64,000 nt of DNA, from positions 101,863 to 165,862 of the forward strand of contig CAJOHN010000002.1 of NCBI GenBank assembly GCA_905234235.1, read 5' to 3'. Below are positions 1 to 7,157 of the stretch, one piece after another; positions within the stretch are counted from its first letter, which is position 1; every line of letters begins with the position of its first letter. The DNA comes from an uncultured Selenomonadaceae bacterium. Its GTDB lineage: Bacteria > Bacillota > Negativicutes > Selenomonadales > Selenomonadaceae. Below the pieces are notes generated by a model. That model worked only from the letters and a program-made list of their open reading frames with translations. It had not been told where the DNA came from and searched no databases. A program made the translations under genes and the position numbers.

Positions 1-513
1 TTCCTGCGTCAACTGCAAATTATCGGCATTCTGAAGTTTCAGCTGAATGTTCAAATTTTCGTTGAGGTATTCGCCGGTGATTTTATCGCGCTCTTCAAGA
101 TAACGCGGCTCGGATTTTTGGCGATACTCTTCCGCCGCCAATTTTTTACGGCTTTCCAACTCCGCGAGCTGACTTACAACTATCTGCGCATTTTTTTGCC
201 AAGCCGCCTCGTCGAAAACTTCTGTATTAGTTTCGGGCGGCGGGATTTTAGGAAGTTCTACGGTTTTCATAGCCTCGTTTAGTTCAAGGCGCAAACGAAG
301 TTCCGTTGAACGAAGATAATCCAATTCTTCCCCGTCGGGATGAGCCGCTTGAATTTTTTCTATGTCGATTATGCCGACGCCGCGTTTTTGGACAGGTTGC
401 TCGATTTTTTTTTCTTCGACGGGTTCGGCGGGTACTTTGGACGTTTCATAGAAATACAGTCCGCCGCCGAGTAGAGCAAACATCGCCGCTATCGCCAACG
501 CCCAATAATTCAT
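1..513 (-). CDS. OmpH/Skp-like envelope protein, 3' part beyond window
   Basis: The reading frame is open from an ATG at 513 to the left edge, giving 171 codons without a stop, so the C-terminus is missing. The start is supported by an AGGAGG site about 10 bases upstream. Residues 1-22 form a hydrophobic anchor or signal (MNYWALAIAAMFALLGGG). A stretch reading GVGIIDIEKIQAAHPD matches the same position in the downstream-numbered neighbour at 598-1065, and the rest is charged, predicted helical and coiled-coil-like, as in the Skp/OmpH periplasmic chaperones of outer membrane proteins. It lies 84 bases after that neighbour on the same strand, so the two look like tandem paralogues. The family call is by pattern; the missing end limits certainty. 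Confidence 0.65.
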   Translation of the reverse strand, partial: MNYWALAIAAMFALLGGGLYFYETSKVPAEPVEEKKIEQPVQKRGVGIIDIEKIQAAHPDGEELDYLRSTELRLRLELNEAMKTVELPKIPPPETNTEVFDEAAWQKNAQIVVSQLAELESRKKLAAEEYRQKSEPRYLEERDKITGEYLNENLNIQLKLQNADNLQLTQE

Positions 514-550
514 CGTCGCCCGCCTCCTAACAAAAAAAGGGATTTGGAAC

Positions 551-594
551 TATTCCCTATTCCCTAGTCCCTAGTCCCTAGTCCCTAGTCCCTG
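551..594. repeat. Degenerate tandem heptamer repeat (CCCTAGT)
   Basis: The 84-base gap between the two OmpH-like genes holds about six copies of a 7-base unit, TCCCTAT then TCCCTAG, in tandem. Related GGGATTA/CCCTGAA-type strings occur in other gaps of this window (24754-24784, 31126-31240, 58366-58464). It is not coding on either strand. Confidence 0.75.
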
Positions 595-597
595 AAA

Positions 598-1065
598 TCA
601 TTTCTTGCCGAGCTCCGCGATAACTTCCTGAGTTATGTCTTGCCCGCCGTAGATGACTGCCGCCTTGTCGATAACAACCGCCATGCCGCGCTTATCTGCA
701 ACTTTTTTAATCGCGCCCTCGACGGCTTGTCTTATCGGCTCCAATAATTCCTGTTGTTTCTGCGCGAGCCGTTGCTGGCACTGCATATAGTAATCAGCTT
801 TCTCTTGGTCGTTCATGCCCGCCGATTTTTCGTCGAATTCTTTTTTAATGTCGCTGACTGCGGTTTCCATTTGCGTTTGAAGATTTTTAACGTCGGGGTG
901 TTCCGCCATCGCTTGCTGATAATCTATGACGCCAACGCTTGACGAACTCGCCGCCGAAGCAATATTCCCCGTCTGCGTCAACGCGAGCGCAACTACACTC
1001 CCAATAAAAATCACCGCAATCAAAATGCTGACGAGCCGGATTTGTTTCTTCTCTAATTTTATCAT
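598..1065 (-). CDS. ompH: OmpH/Skp family periplasmic chaperone
   Basis: This 155-residue protein matches the OmpH/Skp family, which holds unfolded outer membrane proteins in the periplasm. Residues about 10-40 form a signal or anchor segment (VSILIAVIFIGSVVALAL) followed by VGVIDYQQAMAEHPDV, the family's usual start of the mature domain. The middle (about 60-125) is a long charged helix with many Gln/Lys/Glu, fitting the coiled-coil tentacles of Skp, and the end contains VADKRGMAVVIDKAAVIYGG, the conserved C-terminal strand region. Length is typical (about 150-170). The start has AGGAGA upstream and a clear sigma-70 promoter at 1100-1128. A second OmpH-like gene follows on the same strand. 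Presence of this family points to an outer membrane. Confidence 0.88.
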   Translation of the reverse strand: MIKLEKKQIRLVSILIAVIFIGSVVALALTQTGNIASAASSSSVGVIDYQQAMAEHPDVKNLQTQMETAVSDIKKEFDEKSAGMNDQEKADYYMQCQQRLAQKQQELLEPIRQAVEGAIKKVADKRGMAVVIDKAAVIYGGQDITQEVIAELGKK

Positions 1066-1099
1066 TCCACATACTCTCCTTAACTTGATAACGCCGCCG

Positions 1100-1128
1100 A
1101 TTATATCAGAGCCTTAAGCCCTTTGCAA
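1100..1128 (-). promoter_or_regulatory. Sigma-70 promoter for the OmpH genes
   Basis: On the minus strand TTGCAA and a perfect TATAAT are separated by 17 bases, about 35 bases upstream of the ATG at 1065. Confidence 0.75.
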
Positions 1129-1257
1129 ATTAAAAATTCCTTTGAGCCGGTGCGCGCGCCCAAACCCTCGCCATAAAAATTGCCCCCTCCGCTGTTCAAT
1201 TTTACTGCGCCTATCTTACCAGATTAATTTCAGATATTCAAGCCGCGAAAAAAATTT

Positions 1258-1286
1258 TTGCAGGGCGGCAAGTTTTTTGCTATGAT
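1258..1286 (+). promoter_or_regulatory. Sigma-70 promoter for the M48 protease
   Basis: TTGCAG, a 17-base spacer and an extended TGC-TATGAT -10 lie just before the AAGGAGGA ribosome site at 1302-1309. Confidence 0.7.
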
Positions 1287-1317
1287 AATAAAAATTTTTT
1301 CAAGGAGGAAGTTTGCT

Positions 1318-2442
1318 ATGAAGTTCAGGAGATTGAAGAAAAAAATTTTGGCAATGGCTTCGGCGGCGGCTTTGAGTATATCGTTGACGTTCGGAGCTCC
1401 GGTGGCGTCGGCGTCGACGTTTGACCTTGTCACCACAGGAATATCAATCGCTGTGAGTGCTTCAGAGGCTAAGGCTAAGATTGACGCGCAAATTAAGCAC
1501 CTCGACGAAACGGAGGAAGGGCGGCAGGAACTTTATCAGAGCTTCCGCAAAAAATACGGCGTCAGTAACAATGCCGAGTACAACGCCATGCTCGATAAAA
1601 TTATGGCGAATTTGACGAGGGGCGTCGCGGTGATTGACCCGACCATTAACGATAAGCCGTATATTTATTTCGTCTCTAATCAGGATTCAATTAACGCCGC
1701 CTGTTCGATGGGGCATGTCATGATGGTCAACGCGGGCACTTTTGAAAAAATTACCAACGAAGACGAAATTGCCGCTATCGTCGGGCACGAGATGGGGCAC
1801 GGGCAAAAAAGTCACGTCGCCAAAGGAAATAAAAAACGCCTTCAAAAAGCTGTCACTGCAACTGTGGCGAGTACGGCAGTCGGCGCGACCGTCGGCGGCG
1901 GAGCTTTAACTTCGATAATTGCGAACATGGCTTTAACTCATTCAGTCGCGCACGGCGACAGGAAACAAGAATCTGAGGCTGACCTTTTGGGTTTCGACTA
2001 CATTATCAACACGAATTATAATCCCGGAGCTTGCGCGGCGATTATGCAGAAATTCGTTGAGCTGGAAGCTAGCAGTAAAAAGCGTTCGAGCTTAGAAAAA
2101 TTTTTCATTCCGTCAGATCATCCCGATAGTGATAAACGTCGCGACGCTTACGTCAAGAAACTTTACGAGTACAGCAAGAATCACGTTACCGCTAAGGACG
2201 CCGTTATCACCGTAAACAAGAAAACCTTAATAACCGTCGCGCCTTCCGCCGATATGTCGGGTGCCGAACGTTCGTATTTTATTTTGGGATACTTGGCGGC
2301 GGCTTATCATCACGGGCAAGATAAAAATGCGGCGACAGTTCAAAACGGAACCGTCATGCTTGGGAATCAGCCGATTATAACGCCCGTCGCAGGTGATGAT
2401 GACGCGCAGACAATCGCCGACAGATTGAACGCCATTAAGTAA
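1318..2442 (+). CDS. Secreted M48-family zinc metalloprotease
   Basis: The protein (374 residues) begins with a classical signal peptide, a KKK cluster followed by LAMASAAALSISLTFGAPVASA, so it should act outside the cytoplasm. The zinc motif HEMGH is at about residues 157-161 and the third ligand is in QESEAD near residue 220, which together define peptidase family M48 (as in BepA/LoiP, which help outer membrane protein quality control). ATG at 1318 is chosen because AAGGAGGA ends eight bases before it; an in-frame ATG further upstream overlaps the promoter and has no ribosome site. The C-terminal 100 residues lack a recognised domain. Its placement beside OmpH-like chaperones suggests envelope maintenance, an inference. 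It ends at a terminator shared with rodZ. Confidence 0.85.
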   Translation: MKFRRLKKKILAMASAAALSISLTFGAPVASASTFDLVTTGISIAVSASEAKAKIDAQIKHLDETEEGRQELYQSFRKKYGVSNNAEYNAMLDKIMANLTRGVAVIDPTINDKPYIYFVSNQDSINAACSMGHVMMVNAGTFEKITNEDEIAAIVGHEMGHGQKSHVAKGNKKRLQKAVTATVASTAVGATVGGGALTSIIANMALTHSVAHGDRKQESEADLLGFDYIINTNYNPGACAAIMQKFVELEASSKKRSSLEKFFIPSDHPDSDKRRDAYVKKLYEYSKNHVTAKDAVITVNKKTLITVAPSADMSGAERSYFILGYLAAAYHHGQDKNAATVQNGTVMLGNQPIITPVAGDDDAQTIADRLNAIK

Positions 2443-2453
2443 AAAAAAATTTG

Positions 2454-2482
2454 TCCTCGCCGCTTTGACGAGGATTTTTTTT
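2454..2482. terminator. Bidirectional rho-independent terminator
   Basis: TCCTCG (2454-2459) pairs with CGAGGA (2469-2474); a T-run follows on the plus strand and an A-run (2441-2450) precedes it, so it can end both the M48 gene and the convergent rodZ. Confidence 0.85.
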
Positions 2483-3281
2483 ATTGCTTAGTAAAAGTTT
2501 TGTCGATGACATCTCCGACGCCACCTTGAACGCCGAGACTCTGACCGTTTTGGAAGAATTCAACCGCGCCCGCATTGCCGAGACGGAAGGTTATACTGTT
2601 CTTGCCCTCCCACGTGAGAGTTTGCCCGCCTTCGATGAGCCCTTCTTGAACAACTACGCCGTCAACATTTACCTCCGTCCAACAACGATCGTTGAAACGC
2701 GCTTGAATCGCTACGCCGTCGGTATTGGGCGCGGGATTCGCATTGGCAACGGGCGTCGGATTATCGGCAGGAGTCGGTTCGACAGGTTGAGTTTGTTCCG
2801 TCGGAGGATTAACTTTGGCAACGTCTCCCTCCGAATCGGATAGCCAAGACCATAAGCCGCCCGCGATTGCCGCGATTAAAACGACTGCCGCGATGATTAA
2901 CTTACTCGACGAGCCGCTATTATCATCTTGAATCGAATATCCGAGAGATTTTTTTTCGGGCTTAACGGGCTTAGGTTCGGGCGTTTTTTCCTGAGCGGGA
3001 GGATTATCAGCCGCAACTTCTGCCGCCTTAGCCGCGTCCTCCTCCGCCGCAAGTTCAGCCAAATCGTTTGCAAATTCTTTGGTGACTGCGTCGGCGTCCA
3101 TGCCCAGAAATTTAGCGTAATTCTTGATGAAACCTTTGGTGTAAATCGTGCCCGGCAATTTGTCGTACTCGCCGGCTTCGATAGCCTCTATGTAAAGAGC
3201 GCGGATGCTTGTGCCCTCTTCAATGTCGCTGACTGTTAAATTTTGTCGCTCGCGCTCTTGGCGAAGCGTATAGCCTACCAT
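2481..3281 (-). CDS. rodZ: RodZ-like cytoskeletal/HTH membrane protein
   Basis: The 266-residue product has the RodZ layout: an N-terminal helix-turn-helix (about 1-70, with LRQERERQNLTVSDI and the pattern IEAGEYDKLPGTIYTKGFIKNYA typical of the family), an acidic/proline linker, one membrane segment (LIIAAVVLIAAIAGGLWSWL, about 130-149), a Thr/Pro/Asn-rich linker and a C-terminal DUF4115-like beta domain ending near QNGQSLGVQG. RodZ couples MreB to the cell-wall elongation machinery. Start at 3281 is preferred over the ATG nine bases earlier, because AAAGGAG overlaps that earlier codon and sits at proper distance from this one. A strong promoter is present at 3306-3334. Confidence 0.88.
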   Translation of the reverse strand: MVGYTLRQERERQNLTVSDIEEGTSIRALYIEAIEAGEYDKLPGTIYTKGFIKNYAKFLGMDADAVTKEFANDLAELAAEEDAAKAAEVAADNPPAQEKTPEPKPVKPEKKSLGYSIQDDNSGSSSKLIIAAVVLIAAIAGGLWSWLSDSEGDVAKVNPPTEQTQPVEPTPADNPTPVANANPAPNTDGVAIQARFNDRCWTEVNVDGVVVQEGLIEGGQTLTWEGKNSITFRLGNAGAVEFFQNGQSLGVQGGVGDVIDKTFTKQ

Positions 3282-3305
3282 GCTAAACATCTCCTTTCTG
3301 GGCGC

Positions 3306-3334
3306 ATTATAAACGACAGAATTTTAAAATACAA
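3306..3334 (-). promoter_or_regulatory. Sigma-70 promoter for rodZ
   Basis: Minus-strand TTGTAT, 17 bases, TATAAT. The promoter overlaps the last codons of the upstream deaminase gene. Confidence 0.75.
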
Positions 3335-4673
3335 GAGCTGATTTTCCCGTCAATCGATTGGCGCAGGCTTTGAATTCCGCGCAGATTTTTTCCTCGTCCA
3401 AAGTTTTCAACTCGCGATTTTGCATTAAAATTTTCCCGTCGACAATCACAGTATCGACCGCCGAAGAATTCGCCGAATAAACCAGTAAAGACGCGGGATT
3501 GTAATTTGGTTGCCACTCGACGCCGCTCATATCCCATAAAACTATATCGGCTTTCATTCCGACTTCCAATTTCCCGACGTTCTTTAATCCCAAAGCCTCC
3601 GCGCCGAACTCCGTTGCCATTTGAATTGCCTGCGTGGCGGGCACTGCCAACGGGTCAAGCGTGTCAACTTTCGCAAGCAACGCCGCCAATCGAATTTCTT
3701 CCAACATGTCGAGATTATTATTCGACGACGCGCCGTCCGTGCCGAGTGCGACTGTAATTTTTTCGTCCAGCAATTTTTTTACGGGCGCGATTCCGCTTGC
3801 GAGTTTCATATTGGAGCCGGGATTGTGCGCGATGCGAATTTTCTTTGCTTTGATAATTTCAATCTCCGCGTCGCTGAGGTGTACGCAATGCGCCGCCAAA
3901 GTTCCCGTGTCGAAAATCCCCGTCTCGTTTACGACTTCAAAAGGACGTTTGCCGTAAGTTTTTATGCTGTCTTCGATTTCGGTTTTGGTTTCGTTCATGT
4001 GAATGTGAATTTCCGCGCCGAGCTTTTGAGCCTCCGCCGCAACTTTTTTAAGATAATCAGGCGGGCAAGTGTAAATCGCGTGCGGCCCGAACATGATTGT
4101 AACTCTGCCGTCTGCCGCGCCGTGACAATTTTTATACAGTTCGACGTTATCGGCTAATTTTTCGTCGCCGTCGAAAATCCCGATAAGCCCGCGACATAAA
4201 CTCCCGCGCAGTCCAGATTCGTCAACGACTTTAGCGACTTCCTCCATGCAAGGTCCGTACATATCGGCGAAAGCAGTCGTCCCGCTTTTAATCATTTCGA
4301 CAGCCGCCAACGCCGCGCCCCAATAAATATCTTTGCGTTTCATCTTCGCTTCGATTGGCCAAATATCTTTCTGCAACCAATCCATGAGCGATTTATCATC
4401 GGAATAACTTCTAAGGAGCGTCATCGAGGCGTGAGTGTGCGCGTTGACAAGTCCGGGCGTCGCCAAAAATTTCGAGGTTTGAGTACTGGGCGTTATCTCG
4501 GAAATTTTATCGCCGCTTACGTGAATGTCCGCCGTCACGACCTCGCCCGAAGGTTTAAACATTTTCACGCCGCTAATTACAAAATCATTCATCTTGCCGC
4601 CTCCATATGCCAAATTCGGGAACATTATCAAAGCCGCCGTTCCCGCTATAAATTCTCGCCGTGAAATTTTCAT
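3324..4673 (-). CDS. mtaD: MtaD-type amidohydrolase (SAH/MTA deaminase) with Tat signal
   Basis: From residue 28 the protein follows the 5-methylthioadenosine/S-adenosylhomocysteine deaminase family: a short beta domain, the metal motif HTH in GLVNAHTHASM, further ligands in HIHMNET and HCVHLSD, and LGTDGASSNNNLDM near the end. Family members deaminate adenosyl or guanine-type substrates in the cytosol. Here the frame begins with SRREFIAGTAALIMFPNLAYG, a convincing twin-arginine signal, unusual for this family. The long start overlaps the ahcY stop (ATGA) and has only a poor ribosome site, whereas ATG at 4592 (residue 28) has GGAGG at ideal spacing. Both cytosolic and exported forms are possible. 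The ahcY neighbour supports a role in SAH metabolism. Substrate is not certain. Confidence 0.85.
   Translation of the reverse strand: MKISRREFIAGTAALIMFPNLAYGGGKMNDFVISGVKMFKPSGEVVTADIHVSGDKISEITPSTQTSKFLATPGLVNAHTHASMTLLRSYSDDKSLMDWLQKDIWPIEAKMKRKDIYWGAALAAVEMIKSGTTAFADMYGPCMEEVAKVVDESGLRGSLCRGLIGIFDGDEKLADNVELYKNCHGAADGRVTIMFGPHAIYTCPPDYLKKVAAEAQKLGAEIHIHMNETKTEIEDSIKTYGKRPFEVVNETGIFDTGTLAAHCVHLSDAEIEIIKAKKIRIAHNPGSNMKLASGIAPVKKLLDEKITVALGTDGASSNNNLDMLEEIRLAALLAKVDTLDPLAVPATQAIQMATEFGAEALGLKNVGKLEVGMKADIVLWDMSGVEWQPNYNPASLLVYSANSSAVDTVIVDGKILMQNRELKTLDEEKICAEFKACANRLTGKSALVF
4592..4604 (-). promoter_or_regulatory. Internal ribosome site and alternative start in mtaD
   Basis: On the minus strand GGAGG (4604-4600) is followed after seven bases by ATG at 4592. 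Starting here removes exactly the Tat signal and leaves a normal MtaD N-terminus (MNDFVISGVK). Confidence 0.65.
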
Positions 4674-5908
4674 AATCCGAGATACTCGCGTTGTGCTTCG
4701 GTGAGCGTGTCGATTTGAACGCCGATTGAATCCAATTTTATCTCCGCGATTTTGGAATTGATTTCTTCGGGCATGAGATAAACTTTTTTGTCAAGCTTGC
4801 TGTGATTGTGGAGAATGTGCGCCGCGCTGAAAAATTGGACTGCGAAACTCAAATCCATGATTTCTGCGGGGTGACCGTCGCCGCTGGCGAGATTTACGAG
4901 CCGACCTTCCGCCAAAAGATAAATTTTCCGACCGTCGCGCTGTAAAAATTCTTCAACATTGTTTCTGACGACTTTTCTGCTGACGGATTGTGCCTCAAGC
5001 TGCGGAATATTAATTTCAACGTCGAAATGCCCCGCATTAGCCAACATTGCGCCGTTTTTCATCAAAGGATAGTGTTCGCCCGTGATAACGTCCTTGTCGC
5101 CCGTCAAAGTCAGGAAAATATCGCCGATTTTAGCGGCTTCGGACATCGGCATAACGCGGAACCCGTCAAAAACAGCCTCAATCGCTTTAATCGGGTCAAC
5201 TTCAGTGATAATTACGTTCGCGCCGAGACCTTTAGCCCGCATCGCGCCGCCTTTGCCGCACCAACCGTAGCCCGCGATAACGACCGTCTTACCCGCGATA
5301 ACTAAATTTGTCGTGCGCATGATTCCGTCCCACGTCGATTGCCCCGTGCCGTAGCGATTGTCGAATAAAAATTTGCAATAAGCGTCGTTCGCGGCAATCA
5401 TCGGGTATTCGAGCTTGTTTTGACGTTCCAAAGCCTTCAAACGCAGTACACCGGTCGTAGTTTCCTCGGAGCCGCCGATAATTTTTTCCAAAGCGTCGCG
5501 TCTTTTCGTGTGCAAAAGTTCCGTGAAGTCTCCGCCGTCGTCAATGTAAATTTCGGGCGCAAAATCCGCCGCGTGATTCAAAAATTCGTTATATTCGTCT
5601 TGAGAGCAACCGTGAGTGGCAAAAACTGTGATTCCGTCCTCAACGAGAGCCGCCGCAACGTCATCTTGAGTTGAAAGCGGATTTGAACCCGTGATAACGA
5701 CTTCCGCGCCCGCATTTTTGAAAACTTTCGCCATGTAAGCCGTCTTCGCCTCAAGGTGCAACGTGATAGAAATTTTTTTGCCCGCGAACGGCTTTGATTG
5801 CGAAAATTCTCTGTCGATAGCCGACATCACCGGCATAAAATTTTTTACCCATTCGATTTTAGCGTGTCCGCTCGGTGCCAACGCCATATCCTTTACGATT
5901 GAGTTCAT
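4670..5908 (-). CDS. ahcY: Adenosylhomocysteinase
   Basis: S-adenosylhomocysteine hydrolase splits SAH to adenosine and homocysteine, recycling the product of SAM-dependent methylation. The 412 residues fit the shorter bacterial/archaeal form. Visible are the N-terminal substrate domain (SITLHLEAKTAYM, ATHGCSQDEY, YIDDGGDFTE), the NAD domain with GYGWCGKGGAMRAKGLGA (about 214-231) and the conserved GHPAEIMDLSFAVQ near the C-terminus, which contributes the active-site lid. It lies 13 bases after the glycosyltransferase at 5922-7073 and overlaps the deaminase gene by four bases, so the three are probably one transcript from the promoter at 7080-7108. A ribosome site AGGAAG precedes the ATG. Confidence 0.95.
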   Translation of the reverse strand: MNSIVKDMALAPSGHAKIEWVKNFMPVMSAIDREFSQSKPFAGKKISITLHLEAKTAYMAKVFKNAGAEVVITGSNPLSTQDDVAAALVEDGITVFATHGCSQDEYNEFLNHAADFAPEIYIDDGGDFTELLHTKRRDALEKIIGGSEETTTGVLRLKALERQNKLEYPMIAANDAYCKFLFDNRYGTGQSTWDGIMRTTNLVIAGKTVVIAGYGWCGKGGAMRAKGLGANVIITEVDPIKAIEAVFDGFRVMPMSEAAKIGDIFLTLTGDKDVITGEHYPLMKNGAMLANAGHFDVEINIPQLEAQSVSRKVVRNNVEEFLQRDGRKIYLLAEGRLVNLASGDGHPAEIMDLSFAVQFFSAAHILHNHSKLDKKVYLMPEEINSKIAEIKLDSIGVQIDTLTEAQREYLGL

Positions 5909-5921
5909 TAAAATCTTCCTT

Positions 5922-7073
5922 TCATTTTTGATTAGCTAAGTCGATAACTCGACATTGATAAGCCCCTTGAACGCGGGGGATTTTTTTTGCGGGCTCGCGG
6001 TAAGTTTCCAAAAGCTCGAAAACATATTTCATCACGACTTCGACGGGGATTTTTTTCATGCAAGCGAGATTATCATCGCCTGCGCGAGGGCAAATGTGCT
6101 TGCCGCAAGGATGACAAGGTTCCGGCGACTTAATTAAAATGTCCTTCGCGTCGTAAGGATAAAAACCGGGCACCGGCGACGCGCCAAACATCGTTACAAT
6201 CGGAATATTCCGCGCAACTCCTACGTGCATTGGTCCGGAGTCTGTCGTCAGAAACAAAACGCAATTATCCAGAAAGCCTGCGAGTACTGCTAATGAAAAT
6301 TGCCCCGTGAAAATTTTCAGCCGCGCAGATTTTTTATGCCGCATTTTCTCTACGCAACCAAGAACAATTTCCTTATCCATCGTCCCGCCGAGAAACGCAA
6401 CGCCGTAGCCGTGTTCAATCAAAATGTCCGCGCACTCGGCAAAGTAAGAATCAAGCCAGCGTTTAGTCAGCCAACTCGCGCCGATATTGAACGCCACAAC
6501 TTTTGTATCTCCGAAATTATCACGAAAAATTTTTTCAGCCTCGCGCTTGGCGTCGTCAGTTATCCACATTTCCAAACCGTTATCGAAAAATTTTTCAATG
6601 CCGCAAGCCTCGCGCAGAACGTCGAAGTGCGAATGGACTTGATGTTGAGTGCCCGGCAAATATTCAGTTTTAAATCCGTGTTTGATGTGACGGGCAACCG
6701 AAGGATTCGGCAAAACCTTATCAAACAACAACGAGAATATCGGTTTGGAGTAGCCGACAATTTTTTTCGCGCCGCTGAATGCCGCCAAAGCACTTGCGCG
6801 TTCGTTGCGATGAAGATTTATCACGAGGTCGAATTTTTCTGCGCGGAGTTTGAAGATAAACTTCACGAAGCGCAACAAATTATCGTCGACGCCTTTTTTA
6901 TCGATAAGGATACATTCGTCGAGGTTTTCATTGTATTGCACGAGGTCGGCGAGTTTTTTATCGGCGAGCAATGCCAAATGCGCCGTCGGGAAATTTTTAC
7001 GTAAAGCACGCAGGGCGGGCGTCACCAACATCAAATCGCCTAAGTGCATGAGATTTATTACGAGAATTTTCAT
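5922..7073 (-). CDS. Family 9 glycosyltransferase, heptosyltransferase-like
   Basis: The 383-residue protein matches glycosyltransferase family 9 (ADP-heptose:LPS heptosyltransferase, WaaF/RfaF type). Seen are the start MKILVINLMHLGDLMLVTPAL, the central NIGASWLTKRW and, in the C-terminal nucleotide domain, LTTDSGPMHVGVARNIPIV followed by MFGASP, both family hallmarks. A cysteine cluster near the C-terminus (CHPCGKHICPRAG) resembles those of other family members. Family enzymes add heptose to the lipopolysaccharide inner core at the inner membrane, consistent with the lipid A genes at 47.8-50.7 kb. The donor sugar cannot be read from sequence. It is the first gene of a likely operon with ahcY and the deaminase. 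Confidence 0.85.
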   Translation of the reverse strand: MKILVINLMHLGDLMLVTPALRALRKNFPTAHLALLADKKLADLVQYNENLDECILIDKKGVDDNLLRFVKFIFKLRAEKFDLVINLHRNERASALAAFSGAKKIVGYSKPIFSLLFDKVLPNPSVARHIKHGFKTEYLPGTQHQVHSHFDVLREACGIEKFFDNGLEMWITDDAKREAEKIFRDNFGDTKVVAFNIGASWLTKRWLDSYFAECADILIEHGYGVAFLGGTMDKEIVLGCVEKMRHKKSARLKIFTGQFSLAVLAGFLDNCVLFLTTDSGPMHVGVARNIPIVTMFGASPVPGFYPYDAKDILIKSPEPCHPCGKHICPRAGDDNLACMKKIPVEVVMKYVFELLETYREPAKKIPRVQGAYQCRVIDLANQK

Positions 7074-7079
7074 AAGAAA

Positions 7080-7108
7080 AATTTAGCACGAACGCAACTA
7101 AAAATCAA
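7080..7108 (-). promoter_or_regulatory. Sigma-70 promoter for the glycosyltransferase-ahcY-mtaD operon
   Basis: Minus-strand TTGATT, 17 bases, extended TGC-TAAATT, directly upstream of the ATG at 7073. Confidence 0.65.
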
Positions 7109-7110
7109 TA

Positions 7111-7138
7111 AAAAAATTCCCCGCCGTTTAGCAGGGAA
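7111..7138 (-). terminator. Terminator after clpB
   Basis: TTCCC (7117-7121) pairs with GGGAA (7134-7138), with an inner GC/GC pair; the A-run at 7111-7116 gives a U-run on the minus transcript. Confidence 0.7.
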
Positions 7139-7157
7139 AAATTTTGTCCGCGCAGAT

